Below, piece after piece: positions 8,137 through 15,909 of a stretch of 64,000 nt of DNA. Origin of the DNA: Moritella sp. PE36 (GTDB lineage: Bacteria; Pseudomonadota; Gammaproteobacteria; Enterobacterales; Moritellaceae); contig NZ_ABCQ01000017.1 in assembly GCF_000170855.1 (NCBI RefSeq), forward strand, positions 20,373 to 84,372, written 5' to 3'. Under the pieces are notes generated by a model. The model had not been told where the DNA came from. It was given only the letters and a program-made list of their open reading frames with translations, and did not search any database. Each line of letters starts with the position of its first letter. The first letter of the stretch is position 1. Both the position numbers and the translations under genes were made by a program.

Positions 8137-9021
8137 CTAGCTCAGCAACAACTCAATAAAACGCGATAGAAGTACATCTTTGCGCTTATCATGTCGAGTA
8201 ACAATACCATAACAGCTCCCTAAATCGAGGTTAGTTGGTAGTTCAATGACTTCCAAATTAACCTTATCCTCCGCGTTAATTGACAATGTGCTTATAACTG
8301 CAATCCCTAAACCTAAAGACACATAATGTTTTAACGCATTGACTGTACCGATTTCTAAACTGGCACTCCGCTGCAAGTCAAGATTAGCTAATACTTGCGT
8401 TAAACGGAATCCCTCTTGCTGACTATCTTGGAAAATCAGTGGGTATTTATCTAATGCCTCTTTGGTTAATACAGAGTAAATATCAGCATTCGCGGCATCG
8501 GTAAGATGATGGCCTTTAGCCATGATAAGACAAGACGGATAAGTTTTAATTGCTTGGAAACGTAACTCTTTCGGTAATTCCCGCTGTGCAACAATGCCTA
8601 AATCAAGTTCATTAGAACGCACAAGTCGTAACGTTTCCTCAACGGGTCGAGATAATAAACGGAGTCGAACAAGCGGACATTCTTGGCAGAATATTTTTAC
8701 TTTATCAGGCAGTAAATAACGCAGTACTGAATCATGTGCTGACAAACATATTTCCCCAGCACTCTCCCCTTCTTTCAATGCCTGCTCGAACGTATCTAGT
8801 TCATCAAAGACCGACATTGCAAAAGTAAATACTCGCTCTCCCGCAGGCGTGATACGAATATGCCCTCCGCGGTTTTCGTATAACTTAGTCTGTAAATAAA
8901 CCTCTAATAATTTTATTTGCTGGGATACAGCAGATGGCGATATTCCTAACTCAATACTTGCTTGCGAAACGCTTTCTTGTTGAATCATTACGTAAAAACA
9001 ACGTAACGCTTTCAGATCCAT
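8137..9021 (-). CDS. LysR family transcriptional regulator
   Basis: About 294 residues with the standard LysR layout. The winged helix-turn-helix is at the N terminus (DLKALRCFYVMIQQESVSQA, SPSAVSQQIKLLE, RITPAGERVF). It is followed by a periplasmic-binding-protein-like effector domain with SLGLGIAVISTLS near the end. The frame extends 14 codons upstream to a GTG, with ATGs in between. I favour the ATG at which most LysR proteins begin, although no clear ribosome site distinguishes it. The convergent neighbour is the TetR gene; the divergent neighbour is the truncated ceramidase-like gene about 115 bp from the GTG. Its target may once have been that gene. Effector unknown. Confidence 0.88.
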   Translation of the reverse strand: MDLKALRCFYVMIQQESVSQASIELGISPSAVSQQIKLLEVYLQTKLYENRGGHIRITPAGERVFTFAMSVFDELDTFEQALKEGESAGEICLSAHDSVLRYLLPDKVKIFCQECPLVRLRLLSRPVEETLRLVRSNELDLGIVAQRELPKELRFQAIKTYPSCLIMAKGHHLTDAANADIYSVLTKEALDKYPLIFQDSQQEGFRLTQVLANLDLQRSASLEIGTVNALKHYVSLGLGIAVISTLSINAEDKVNLEVIELPTNLDLGSCYGIVTRHDKRKDVLLSRFIELLLS

Positions 9022-9177
9022 TACATCATAAGTTTGCCGTCTCATACATATCATCCCGACCACGATGCTTAGGGGGTGCTAAGCCCTACCCTGTGGCGTT
9101 AAAACAAAAAAAGGTTCATAGTTAATTTTAGATGAAGTAGCTGAAACTGCTTAATCATAGTGTAGGAGAGGTGGCAC

Positions 9178-9432
9178 ATGAGCAACATCAATATTTATTG
9201 CGAAAGACTAGGGCCTGAGCTGCTCGCTGAACCTATCAATTTATTTACCAATATAGCGTTTTTGCTAGCCGCAGTCCTGTTATTAAAACAACTATCAACG
9301 CCAAATAAACACATCACAGGTCTCATCGGTCTATTATTTATTATCGGCATTGGCAGTATGCTATTCCACTCTTTTGCTACATCTTGGGCTCGTTTTTTGG
9401 ATGTACTGCCCATCCTGTTATTCCAAATGTAG
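9178..9432 (+). pseudogene. Truncated ceramidase-family membrane protein
   Basis: The 84 visible residues match the N-terminal third of the ceramidase-like family (PF05875 type) as I remember it: IYCERLGPELLAEPIN, a first helix, then GIGSMLFHSFATSWARFLDVLPILLFQ, which holds the Ser-His pair of the active site. Bacterial members are normally a little over 200 residues with seven helices. Here a TAG follows directly after LLFQM. A good ribosome site (AGGAGAGG) and intact start show that the break is at the 3' end only. The next bases encode, in another frame, NVELPEAEGTILDFLSALF and a stop, which looks like a protein C terminus of unknown origin. An internal deletion joining two genes would explain this. 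Confidence 0.65.
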
Positions 9433-9559
9433 AATTACCAGAAGCGGAAGGAACAATCCTAGATTTTTTGTCCGCGTTATTCTGAAATAATAATTAACCT
9501 CGATCACTTTCATAGTAGAATGCGGGAAAAGCTAAAACCGTGATTTAAAGGGATAAACA

Positions 9560-10651
9560 GTGATTGGAAAACATAAATTAGAATTAGATACGCCATGTCT
9601 GGTTATTGATAAGCGTAAACTGATGCATAACATTGAAACGATGCAAAAGTTTGCAGCAGCAAAATCGAAGCATGTTCGCCCGCATGCTAAGACCCACAAA
9701 TGTGTCGAGATCTGTCAGCTACAACTTGATGCTGGTAGCATAGGTATATCAATTACTAAACCGTCAGAAGCGTATGAACTTGCCAAAGCCCATATTCGCC
9801 ATCTGCTAATCACCTCCCCGATTGTCACTAAGCATAAACTGGCAACTTTAGCTAAAATTATCAAGCTTGCCCCAGAGACCATGATCGTCGTGGATTCTGA
9901 GACTAATCTCACGCAGTTAAACCAATTAGGCAGCGAGCTTAACCAACGTATTAACCTGGTTGTTGATATTGACGCCGGTATCGGTAGAACTGGCGCATCA
10001 TTTGAAACTGCGTTTGATTTAGCATTGTCGGTACACAGGAATGCCAACACGACCCTTAAAGGTATTCAGTGTTATGCCGGGCATTTCCAACATATTCTTG
10101 ATAACGAAGAAAGAAAACAAGCATCTGCCACACTATTAAATAAAGCAGGAAAGCTAAAGCAAGACATAGAAAGCGCAACAGGCTTAGTTAATCTGATCCA
10201 AACAGGCTCAGGTACTGGTACCTATGAAATAGACAGTAATATTGCGTCTGTCACCGAAATACAACCGGGTTCATACACTGTGATGGATAAGGAATACTTC
10301 GATATTGAATATAGCGCAGGTCACTTCCAACCTGCGATGACATTACTAACCAGTGTTATCAGTGCGAATCACGCATCTCACGTCACTGTAGATGCAGGTA
10401 CCAAAGCATTGTACAAAGAAGCGACTCATCCACAAATTATCAGCCATGACAGTCTTAGTTATGAGTGGCATTATTTTGGTGATGAGCACGGTAAAGTAAC
10501 TGGCGAGAGTTTACCTGAGATAGGTGACGTCATTGAAATGATTGTGCCGCACTGCGATCCAACCATTAATCTGCATGATAAATTCTATGTGATTGAAAAC
10601 GACATTGTTGTCGATGTTTGGGATATCGCACTACGTGGTAAATTAGCTTAA
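9560..10651 (+). CDS. DSD1-family PLP enzyme (D-threonine aldolase / D-serine dehydratase-like)
   Basis: The 363-residue product has the fold-type III (alanine racemase-like) layout of D-threonine aldolases and DSD1 D-serine dehydratases. It begins with LELDTPCLVIDKRKL. HVRPHAKTHK carries the PLP Schiff-base lysine (about K44). VVDIDAGIGRTG and IQTGSGTGTYE supply PLP phosphate contacts, and the C-terminal IVPHCDPTINLHDKFYV holds the His and Cys of the metal site known in the family. The reaction is cleavage of D-threonine or related beta-hydroxy-D-amino acids to glycine plus aldehyde, or dehydration of D-serine; sequence alone does not decide. It starts at GTG with AAAGGGA upstream and appears monocistronic. 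Confidence 0.9.
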   Translation: MIGKHKLELDTPCLVIDKRKLMHNIETMQKFAAAKSKHVRPHAKTHKCVEICQLQLDAGSIGISITKPSEAYELAKAHIRHLLITSPIVTKHKLATLAKIIKLAPETMIVVDSETNLTQLNQLGSELNQRINLVVDIDAGIGRTGASFETAFDLALSVHRNANTTLKGIQCYAGHFQHILDNEERKQASATLLNKAGKLKQDIESATGLVNLIQTGSGTGTYEIDSNIASVTEIQPGSYTVMDKEYFDIEYSAGHFQPAMTLLTSVISANHASHVTVDAGTKALYKEATHPQIISHDSLSYEWHYFGDEHGKVTGESLPEIGDVIEMIVPHCDPTINLHDKFYVIENDIVVDVWDIALRGKLA

Positions 10652-10691
10652 CCCTCAAGGTTAAGGCAAAGCTGAACGTCACGATTTAACG

Positions 10692-10723
10692 CCATGCTAT
10701 GCGGTTAAAAAACGCTAGCATGG
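10692..10723. terminator. Hairpin between the convergent DSD1 and GNAT genes
   Basis: CCATGCTA-T-GCG pairs with CGC-TAGCATGG around an A-rich loop, one bulged T apart. It stands midway between two convergent stop codons. It lacks a strong T-run on either side, so it may be a weak bidirectional terminator. Confidence 0.45.
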
Positions 10724-10741
10724 TACAGAAAACACCGACTA

Positions 10742-11257
10742 CTAAGCGTGTTTCATTGATCTGTACTCATATAAATTATTTTCAGAGCCATACAAGTTAA
10801 CCACGCCATTTTTCGTAAAACCAGCACGTTGTAATAACCGATTGGAATTCAAGTTATCCGGCAGCGTCACCGCTAATACCAGCTCTAAACAATGAGCCTT
10901 CATGCCCTTTTTTAGCACCGAATTAGCCGCCTCAAGTGCATAACCTTGACCACAATGACTTGGTAAGAATGCATACCCTAAATCTGGATCCTGCAGTTCA
11001 TCGCGTTTAAGCAAGCCACACATACCGATTGGCGTATTAGTTCCTTTCAACATGACTAAATTCAAACCAAAGCCGAATTTGTCATAACTCGCCATTGGAC
11101 CTACGGTGAGATAATTTTCTGCGTCAGCTATATTACGGACCTGCTTATCTGCAATATAACGGATGAAGGACTCTTCATTCAACAACTCAACAATAAATTC
11201 AGCGTCCGCCAAAGTGAAATGTCGAACAATTAACTTTTCAGTCTCGCATACAATCAT
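10742..11257 (-). CDS. GNAT family N-acetyltransferase
   Basis: A 171-residue GNAT enzyme of the RimJ/RimL type: ETEKLIVRHFTLADAEFIVELLN at the N terminus, GMCGLLKRDELQDPDLGYAF, HCGQGYALEAAN (acetyl-CoA pyrophosphate-binding loop, Q/RxxGxG/A variant) and LPDNLNSNRLLQRAGFTKNG, the conserved SxRLLxKxGF block. The reaction is transfer of acetyl from acetyl-CoA to an amine; the acceptor is unknown. The nine residues upstream of the chosen ATG are dropped because AAAGGAG lies seven bases before it. It is unrelated in close sequence to the GNAT gene at the left end of the window. Confidence 0.87.
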   Translation of the reverse strand: MIVCETEKLIVRHFTLADAEFIVELLNEESFIRYIADKQVRNIADAENYLTVGPMASYDKFGFGLNLVMLKGTNTPIGMCGLLKRDELQDPDLGYAFLPSHCGQGYALEAANSVLKKGMKAHCLELVLAVTLPDNLNSNRLLQRAGFTKNGVVNLYGSENNLYEYRSMKHA

Positions 11258-11547
11258 CAAAAACTCCTTTAAAACGGCTGACACCAGTTCAATGCTTTAT
11301 GATTTTAAAGCAATATAATTACAGTGGGTCCCCTAATAACTCAGTGCATACTGAAATGATGAGTCCCAGCCCCTTTATACCATTTAATACCACTTAATAC
11401 ATGCATCCTTGTACATACTGATATAGCTAATAAACGACCTCTTTATTAACCGACATGACATTAGTCAATTACTTGGGCAATACACTTGGTTATAGTGACT
11501 GGGTATTTTTCTTAACACTAAATTGATCGAACAAAGAGGATATTATT

Positions 11548-11628
11548 ATGAGTTGTTGTGGTGGCTGCGGCGGACAAGATCTAGAAGAAACTAAAAAAGT
11601 TGAAGAAACAGAACAAGATTCAGAGTAG
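11548..11628 (+). CDS. Tiny Cys/Gly-rich protein (CCGGCGG motif)
   Basis: A 26-residue reading frame begins MSCCGGCGGQ and continues with an acidic, Lys-containing tail (LEETKKVEETEQDSE). AGAGGA lies eight bases before the ATG and a strong terminator follows the stop, so it is a complete transcription unit of its own. The Cys-Cys-Gly-Gly-Cys arrangement suggests metal binding or redox chemistry. I recall short CCGxCGG-type proteins in related marine bacteria but no established function. The upstream 290 bp up to the GNAT gene hold no other gene and presumably contain its promoter. Confidence 0.7.
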   Translation: MSCCGGCGGQDLEETKKVEETEQDSE

Positions 11629-11652
11629 TTAATAATACTGACTCTTTAAATT

Positions 11653-11682
11653 AAGGCCTTACTTATATAAGTAGGGTCTTTT
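11653..11682 (+). terminator. Intrinsic terminator of the tiny Cys-rich gene
   Basis: An 11-bp stem (GGCCTTACTTA / TAAGTAGGGTC, two G-T pairs) is preceded by AA and followed by TTTT. It also ends close to the stop codon of the convergent CAP-domain gene and may serve both directions. Confidence 0.75.
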
Positions 11683-11683
11683 G

Positions 11684-12274
11684 CTATAACGGGGTCGCTA
11701 ATACTTGTGTCCAATAAATGCCATAATATGAGCCTTTATTGGTATAAGACGCCATGCCCATCTGCGAATACTCCGCATCCATAATATTCAAGCAATGCCC
11801 TTTACTGCCTAACCAACCCTGGATGACAACGCTAGCCTCGAGCTGACCGGCAGCAATATTCTCACCCGCAGCACGCCAATTATACCCAGCGGCATAAGTC
11901 CGCTCCCCGACTCGATTGCCTTGTTTATCTCGATGATTAAAATAATCACCAGCTGCCATATTTTGCGAATGAGCATAAGCTGATTGCTGCAATTGCTCAT
12001 TCCATACCACAGGGGCAACTGCTGGCATCTTGCGATTACCGCAAGTATAACCGCCGACACGAGCAGCATTCACCGCGGCTAGCATCTGACGTTTAAATCC
12101 AGGCGTTGGCTCAGGACCGAGCCTTCTCGTCGGTTTTGAGGAAGGTGGAATAACTTGCTCAACCGCTTTATCTGGTGATACAGCCTCACTATCGGTATTA
12201 TCATATCGACCATCGCTTACACATGCGGTTAGCAATACAGCCATCACACAAGTCGAGATCCATTTCGACATCAT
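11684..12274 (-). CDS. CAP/SCP-domain lipoprotein
   Basis: About 196 residues. The N terminus is a lipoprotein signal, MMSKWISTCVMAVLLTAC, with the lipobox LTAC and an Asp two residues after the Cys region (CVSD). After a Pro-rich linker comes a CAP (SCP/PR-1) domain: MLAAVNAARVGG, QQSAYAHSQNMAAGDYFNHRD (the conserved His), AGYNWRAAGENIAAG (the Glu of the CAP cavity), WLGSKGHCLNIMD (second His) and YGIYWTQVLA. Bacterial CAP proteins are envelope proteins of mostly unknown function. The frame extends upstream to a GTG that overlaps the stop of the previous gene by one base (TAGTG), but the signal peptide fixes the start at the internal ATG pair. Confidence 0.85.
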   Translation of the reverse strand: MMSKWISTCVMAVLLTACVSDGRYDNTDSEAVSPDKAVEQVIPPSSKPTRRLGPEPTPGFKRQMLAAVNAARVGGYTCGNRKMPAVAPVVWNEQLQQSAYAHSQNMAAGDYFNHRDKQGNRVGERTYAAGYNWRAAGENIAAGQLEASVVIQGWLGSKGHCLNIMDAEYSQMGMASYTNKGSYYGIYWTQVLATPL

Positions 12275-12372
12275 TTTAGATTTATCTCTTAATGTCGTCT
12301 GTAATCTAGCTTTAACTCGCTCAGGTTTGATCATTCGCCCTCTCGTTTCTATCGAACTTACGGTGTCGTTCA

Positions 12373-13149
12373 CTACTTTAACGCTAATAACTGTTGTAAG
12401 CGCGCAGGTTCTCGCTCAATTTGCTTTAATGCCTGTTTAAAATCACGTCTTAAATAACCTTTCAAATTACGGGTTGCGTCGCCTGTTGAAATCCCTTTTA
12501 GTCGGCAAAATAAGGCTAATGCAAAGACAACATTGTCTTCTGACAAACTGGCTTGTCGATTGGCTTGCGCATTATAACAACTGCCACAACCGCCCCTAAA
12601 AGTATAAGCTGAGTTTGCCATCATTACCCCAAAACCCATAAAAACAGCTACTATCTCGGTGCTTGCATTAAAATAATCAGCACCACCTGGTGGTAATTGT
12701 TGTAATTGGGCCACGATATGTTGGGCTAAATGATGCGCATAACTCGAGGCTAGATCACCCGGTTTTGATGCCTGCTGTGGATTGTAAGTCATGGCTAAAG
12801 GCTGAGGTGCGATTAATGCAGGCAAAGTGTTGGACACAGATGAATTTCGTTGAATGGCAGATAAATCGAGCAATGCAGGCGGCTGACTACTGAAATTCTG
12901 CGGTGCTTGCAACTGTAGCGGCCAATGGCTTAATCCTGCATATTTAACTACGTGATTAAAAATGGTTTCTGCCATGCCGTGACGGCTGTCGATATTACCG
13001 GGAAAGAAATCATTCGTTGGTTGGATCAACTGACTGCGCTGAAAAAATTCTTGTTGGTCGAAATGTGTTAACGCCCACTCAAAAGTGTCAAACATCCACT
13101 CACAACTGGCGTCGTCAATGAGCGGTTTAGAACGAAAAATATTCAGCAT
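12373..13149 (-). CDS. Conserved hypothetical protein with a GGCGSC motif
   Basis: I do not recognise this 258-residue protein. It has no signal peptide. The N-terminal third is acidic and aromatic (CEWMFDTFEWALTHF, PTNDFFPG) and a Pro/Gln-rich middle follows. The C-terminal part carries STEIVAVFMGFGVMMANSA then FRGGCGSCYNAQANR (Cys 188 and 191) and a helical, basic end. The Glu-containing hydrophobic helix before a Gly-Cys loop is reminiscent of a metal site, but no catalytic motif is evident. It directly precedes the CAP-domain lipoprotein gene on the same strand, and the longer CAP frame overlaps its stop by one base, so the two are likely cotranscribed. Confidence 0.6.
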   Translation of the reverse strand: MLNIFRSKPLIDDASCEWMFDTFEWALTHFDQQEFFQRSQLIQPTNDFFPGNIDSRHGMAETIFNHVVKYAGLSHWPLQLQAPQNFSSQPPALLDLSAIQRNSSVSNTLPALIAPQPLAMTYNPQQASKPGDLASSYAHHLAQHIVAQLQQLPPGGADYFNASTEIVAVFMGFGVMMANSAYTFRGGCGSCYNAQANRQASLSEDNVVFALALFCRLKGISTGDATRNLKGYLRRDFKQALKQIEREPARLQQLLALK

Positions 13150-13256
13150 AGATTGTCTTCAAACATAATAATGAGTTAACAAGTATCATATCCTAACTAT
13201 CTACACCTTCCTAAAAACCAATGCCAATTTTTGGCTTTCACCGAGATTTTTATCGA

Positions 13257-14126
13257 TTATAACTGCGAGATCTTATACCCAGCCGCTTCTAGTCGCTGTA
13301 ACAAACCATCTTTACCAACCAAATGTAGCGTTCCAACCAGGATTAATTCCGTCTGCTGATTACTAAACATCGCTTCAATTTGGGGTAGCCAGTTATTATT
13401 ACGTTGTACTAATAGTGATTGATAGATGTCGGGGAAATCTTTAACCAAAGGCGTGATAGCAAGATCAACCAATGCTTGCGGATCACCATTACGCCATGCC
13501 ACTTTCATTTCTTGCATAAATGTTGGCAGTGTTTTCAAATCTTCTAAACTGTAGCGGATCAAGGCATCCTCTTTGCCTTTACCCATACTGGCAATAAACG
13601 CCAGCTGTTCCTCAACGGTTTCTAACTTACCTAAGGATTTAGCATCTGCGATGGCCTTATCGTTATAGTACTTATCAACACCCATACCAGTGAAATTGAG
13701 ACGCTGTAATTCAATCATGGTTAGCATTAACGAGATCATGCTCGGTTTAAAGTTATTAATAACCTGCATACCAATACCGCGAGACTCACAATATGCAGTT
13801 AAAAGTTTATATGTTTCAGGCGTTAAGTGTTGCGTTAAATTTTGGCCTTCAGAATAACTAAGCTGGCGTAGCATAGTTTGCTGGAATTGAGGGCTTTCTA
13901 ATTTAGCCATATCAGTTTCAAATACCAAGGTATCAGCCAATGCATATGCTTGGTCAAACTCGGCTGGTAACGGATAATCATCGGCCATTAAGACATGCAC
14001 AGTCCCACCCAGATATAAACTTGATTTGCCGTTACTCACCTTCCATACCGATGATGTCGCATGCACGCTATTAACCACTCCGAAAATAAGCATAGAAAGT
14101 ACATACCATAATTTAACTATTTTCAT
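13257..14126 (-). CDS. TraB/GumN family exported protein
   Basis: A 289-residue protein with a cleavable signal peptide (WYVLSMLIFGVVNSVHA). The mature part is the TraB/GumN (Tiki-like) fold: VWKVSNGKSSLYLGGTVHVL with the first GxxH, VFETDMAKLES with the conserved Glu, and LILVGTLHLVGKDGLL with the second GxxH motif near the C terminus. These residues form the putative metal site of this group; eukaryotic Tiki members are metalloproteases, while the bacterial function is unsettled. The expected location is the periplasm. It stands alone between the GGCGSC gene and fetB, about 60 bp downstream of the latter's stop on the same strand. Confidence 0.88.
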   Translation of the reverse strand: MKIVKLWYVLSMLIFGVVNSVHATSSVWKVSNGKSSLYLGGTVHVLMADDYPLPAEFDQAYALADTLVFETDMAKLESPQFQQTMLRQLSYSEGQNLTQHLTPETYKLLTAYCESRGIGMQVINNFKPSMISLMLTMIELQRLNFTGMGVDKYYNDKAIADAKSLGKLETVEEQLAFIASMGKGKEDALIRYSLEDLKTLPTFMQEMKVAWRNGDPQALVDLAITPLVKDFPDIYQSLLVQRNNNWLPQIEAMFSNQQTELILVGTLHLVGKDGLLQRLEAAGYKISQL

Positions 14127-14186
14127 TGAAGCCTCTACTGTATTTTACAACGTGGTTATAATCATTAATGGTAAGTATTGTACAAC

Positions 14187-14921
14187 TTAATCTTTATTCA
14201 GCATAACAGGTTTAGTCAACATCAAAGGTTTTATCAACGACAAGAAAAATGCAGCGGATATCACCGATGAACCGAACATCATGCACATGATCATTATCTG
14301 ATAACGCACAGCAATAAACGGCGACACCCCAGAGAGGATCTGCCCCGTCATCATGCCAGGCAAAGACACTAACCCGACAGCAAACAATGCATTGATGATC
14401 GGAATTAACGATGCTCTTAGCGCAATACGACGTGCGATAAGATAATCTTCACCTCGCCGCATTTCGGCATGTAAACGCTCTGCGGATAAGCTGACACTGT
14501 TCATTGCATTCGCAAATGCCATTCCCGCGAGTGGCACCATATATTGGGGGTTATACCAAGGGTCTAAACCAAGTACACCCGCGCTCATAATAAACAAGGT
14601 AAAACCACCGCCTGAGATCACCGCGGCTAACGCATATTTATACATTTTCCAGCGCTGGTCAGGCACCGCACCTAAGGCAATCCAACTGGAAGCAATCACC
14701 ATAATTAACAGTACACCAACGACAATGCCTGCACTATGTGACTCAAAGATATAAGATAAAAAATAACCGATTAATAACAGCTGGATCAACATACGAGATA
14801 AGGCATACAAACCATTTTTAATCGGTAATCGCCATTGCAGTAAGATCGCCAACGCCACTAACACTGGAATAAATGCAAACGCTAAATGGCTAAACGAGAT
14901 CACCTGTACAGTATTACTCAC
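14187..14921 (-). CDS. fetB: Iron-export ABC permease FetB-like (UPF0014)
   Basis: A 244-residue inner-membrane protein of the UPF0014 family to which E. coli FetB (YbbM) belongs. FetB with its ATPase FetA exports iron and protects against oxidative stress. Family blocks visible are NGLYALSRMLIQLLLIGYFL, YMVPLAGMAFANAMNSVSL and LPGMMTGQILSGVSPFIAVRYQI. Seven hydrophobic helices are evident. It starts at a GTG three bases after the stop of the Crp/Fnr gene, so it is translated from the same message. No FetA ATPase gene is present in the window, which is unusual because fetA normally precedes fetB. The ATPase could be encoded elsewhere. Confidence 0.85.
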   Translation of the reverse strand: MSNTVQVISFSHLAFAFIPVLVALAILLQWRLPIKNGLYALSRMLIQLLLIGYFLSYIFESHSAGIVVGVLLIMVIASSWIALGAVPDQRWKMYKYALAAVISGGGFTLFIMSAGVLGLDPWYNPQYMVPLAGMAFANAMNSVSLSAERLHAEMRRGEDYLIARRIALRASLIPIINALFAVGLVSLPGMMTGQILSGVSPFIAVRYQIMIMCMMFGSSVISAAFFLSLIKPLMLTKPVMLNKD

Positions 14922-14924
14922 AAC

Positions 14925-15665
14925 TTACTCACCCGGTACGAATTGCGTAGGAATATTACCCGTCACTGATTGTACCGGTATATCCGACGCCGCATATAAC
15001 GCGTCAATATCCATAATGCGAATAAGCCCTTTTCGCTCTTCTATTAAACCTTCTTTGGTCATTTTTTTAAGCAAACGAGAGAACGTTTCGGGTTGAATGG
15101 ACAATAACGATGCGAGCGTACGTTTTGGTATATCCAGCTCAATAATACCTTCATTACCGTTGTTATCTTGTAGGTTTTTTAATAGGAATAATAGCAAGCG
15201 GTTTTTAGCATTTTCAACCGACAGCATCTCAATTTCATTCAAATCATGGTGTAAACGAATACTCATATTCGCCATAATTGCGATGCCAGCTTCAGGATTA
15301 ATTTTGAGTATCTTTAAGTATGTTTCATTATCAATCGAAATCAGTTCACTTTCCGATACAGCCTGTGCTGCAACCGGGTAAAACGGCTTATTGTTAAACA
15401 TTAATGCTTCCGCAAAGGTATTACCTTGGCGCATTACTTCAACCACTTTCTCTTGGCCACTTGGGCTAGTACGGTAGAGTTTAAGGTGTCCGCGTAGCAC
15501 GAGGTAAAATCGATTGGCTTCATCACCTTGGTGAAATACGTTCTCTAGTGGCTCAACTTTAAATGTTTTTGCTGTAGCAAATAATTGCTTAAATTCAGCG
15601 TCAGTGAGTGCCGAAAACAAGTGATGAGTTGATACTATATCAATGATATGACTGTCGGTGATCAT
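14925..15665 (-). CDS. Crp/Fnr family regulator without FNR cysteines (DNR-like)
   Basis: A 246-residue regulator with a cyclic-nucleotide-binding-like sensor domain (HLFSALTDAEFKQLF, RGHLKLYRTSPSGQEKVVEVM, FAEALMF) and a C-terminal winged helix. The recognition helix reads QPETFSRLLKKM and contains the ExxSR pattern with which FNR and DNR read TTGAT half-sites. There is no Cys in the protein, so the FNR iron-sulfur cluster is ruled out. A DNR-type heme/NO sensor or other ligand is possible. A near-perfect FNR box lies 60-70 bp upstream. It is cotranscribed with fetB and divergent from the uracil permease gene. Confidence 0.88.
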   Translation of the reverse strand: MITDSHIIDIVSTHHLFSALTDAEFKQLFATAKTFKVEPLENVFHQGDEANRFYLVLRGHLKLYRTSPSGQEKVVEVMRQGNTFAEALMFNNKPFYPVAAQAVSESELISIDNETYLKILKINPEAGIAIMANMSIRLHHDLNEIEMLSVENAKNRLLLFLLKNLQDNNGNEGIIELDIPKRTLASLLSIQPETFSRLLKKMTKEGLIEERKGLIRIMDIDALYAASDIPVQSVTGNIPTQFVPGE

Positions 15666-15723
15666 GGGGTTAGACCTTTAAATACGAATATTATCAGCAT
15701 ATATGGAACATAGCGTTAAACAA

Positions 15724-15737
15724 ATGATACGAATCAA
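15724..15737. promoter_or_regulatory. FNR/DNR-type box
   Basis: ATGAT-ACGA-ATCAA matches TTGAT-N4-ATCAA at nine of ten defined positions. On the minus strand a TATGCT hexamer downstream would place this dyad at about -41.5 of the Crp/Fnr gene promoter, the class-II activator position. It could equally act on the divergent uracil permease gene. Binding by the neighbouring protein is inferred from its ExxSR helix. Confidence 0.6.
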
Positions 15738-15909
15738 TATAATGCCACGATTTTGGTTTTAAACAAGCACACCTATAGCGATAACCAATCACGTAACAAT
15801 GTCTAATTTGACTTACTACCTAAAAAGTAGAGGTTTATCTATTTTTAATATTAATATTAAACCTTTTGTGCTACCTTCCAGCGGTTTGTTCAAAAATGGA
15901 GAAAAAACA

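Noticed and set aside
11548..11628. Treating the short Cys-rich frame as a metallothionein
   Set aside because: It has only three cysteines clustered at the N terminus, too few for a metallothionein.
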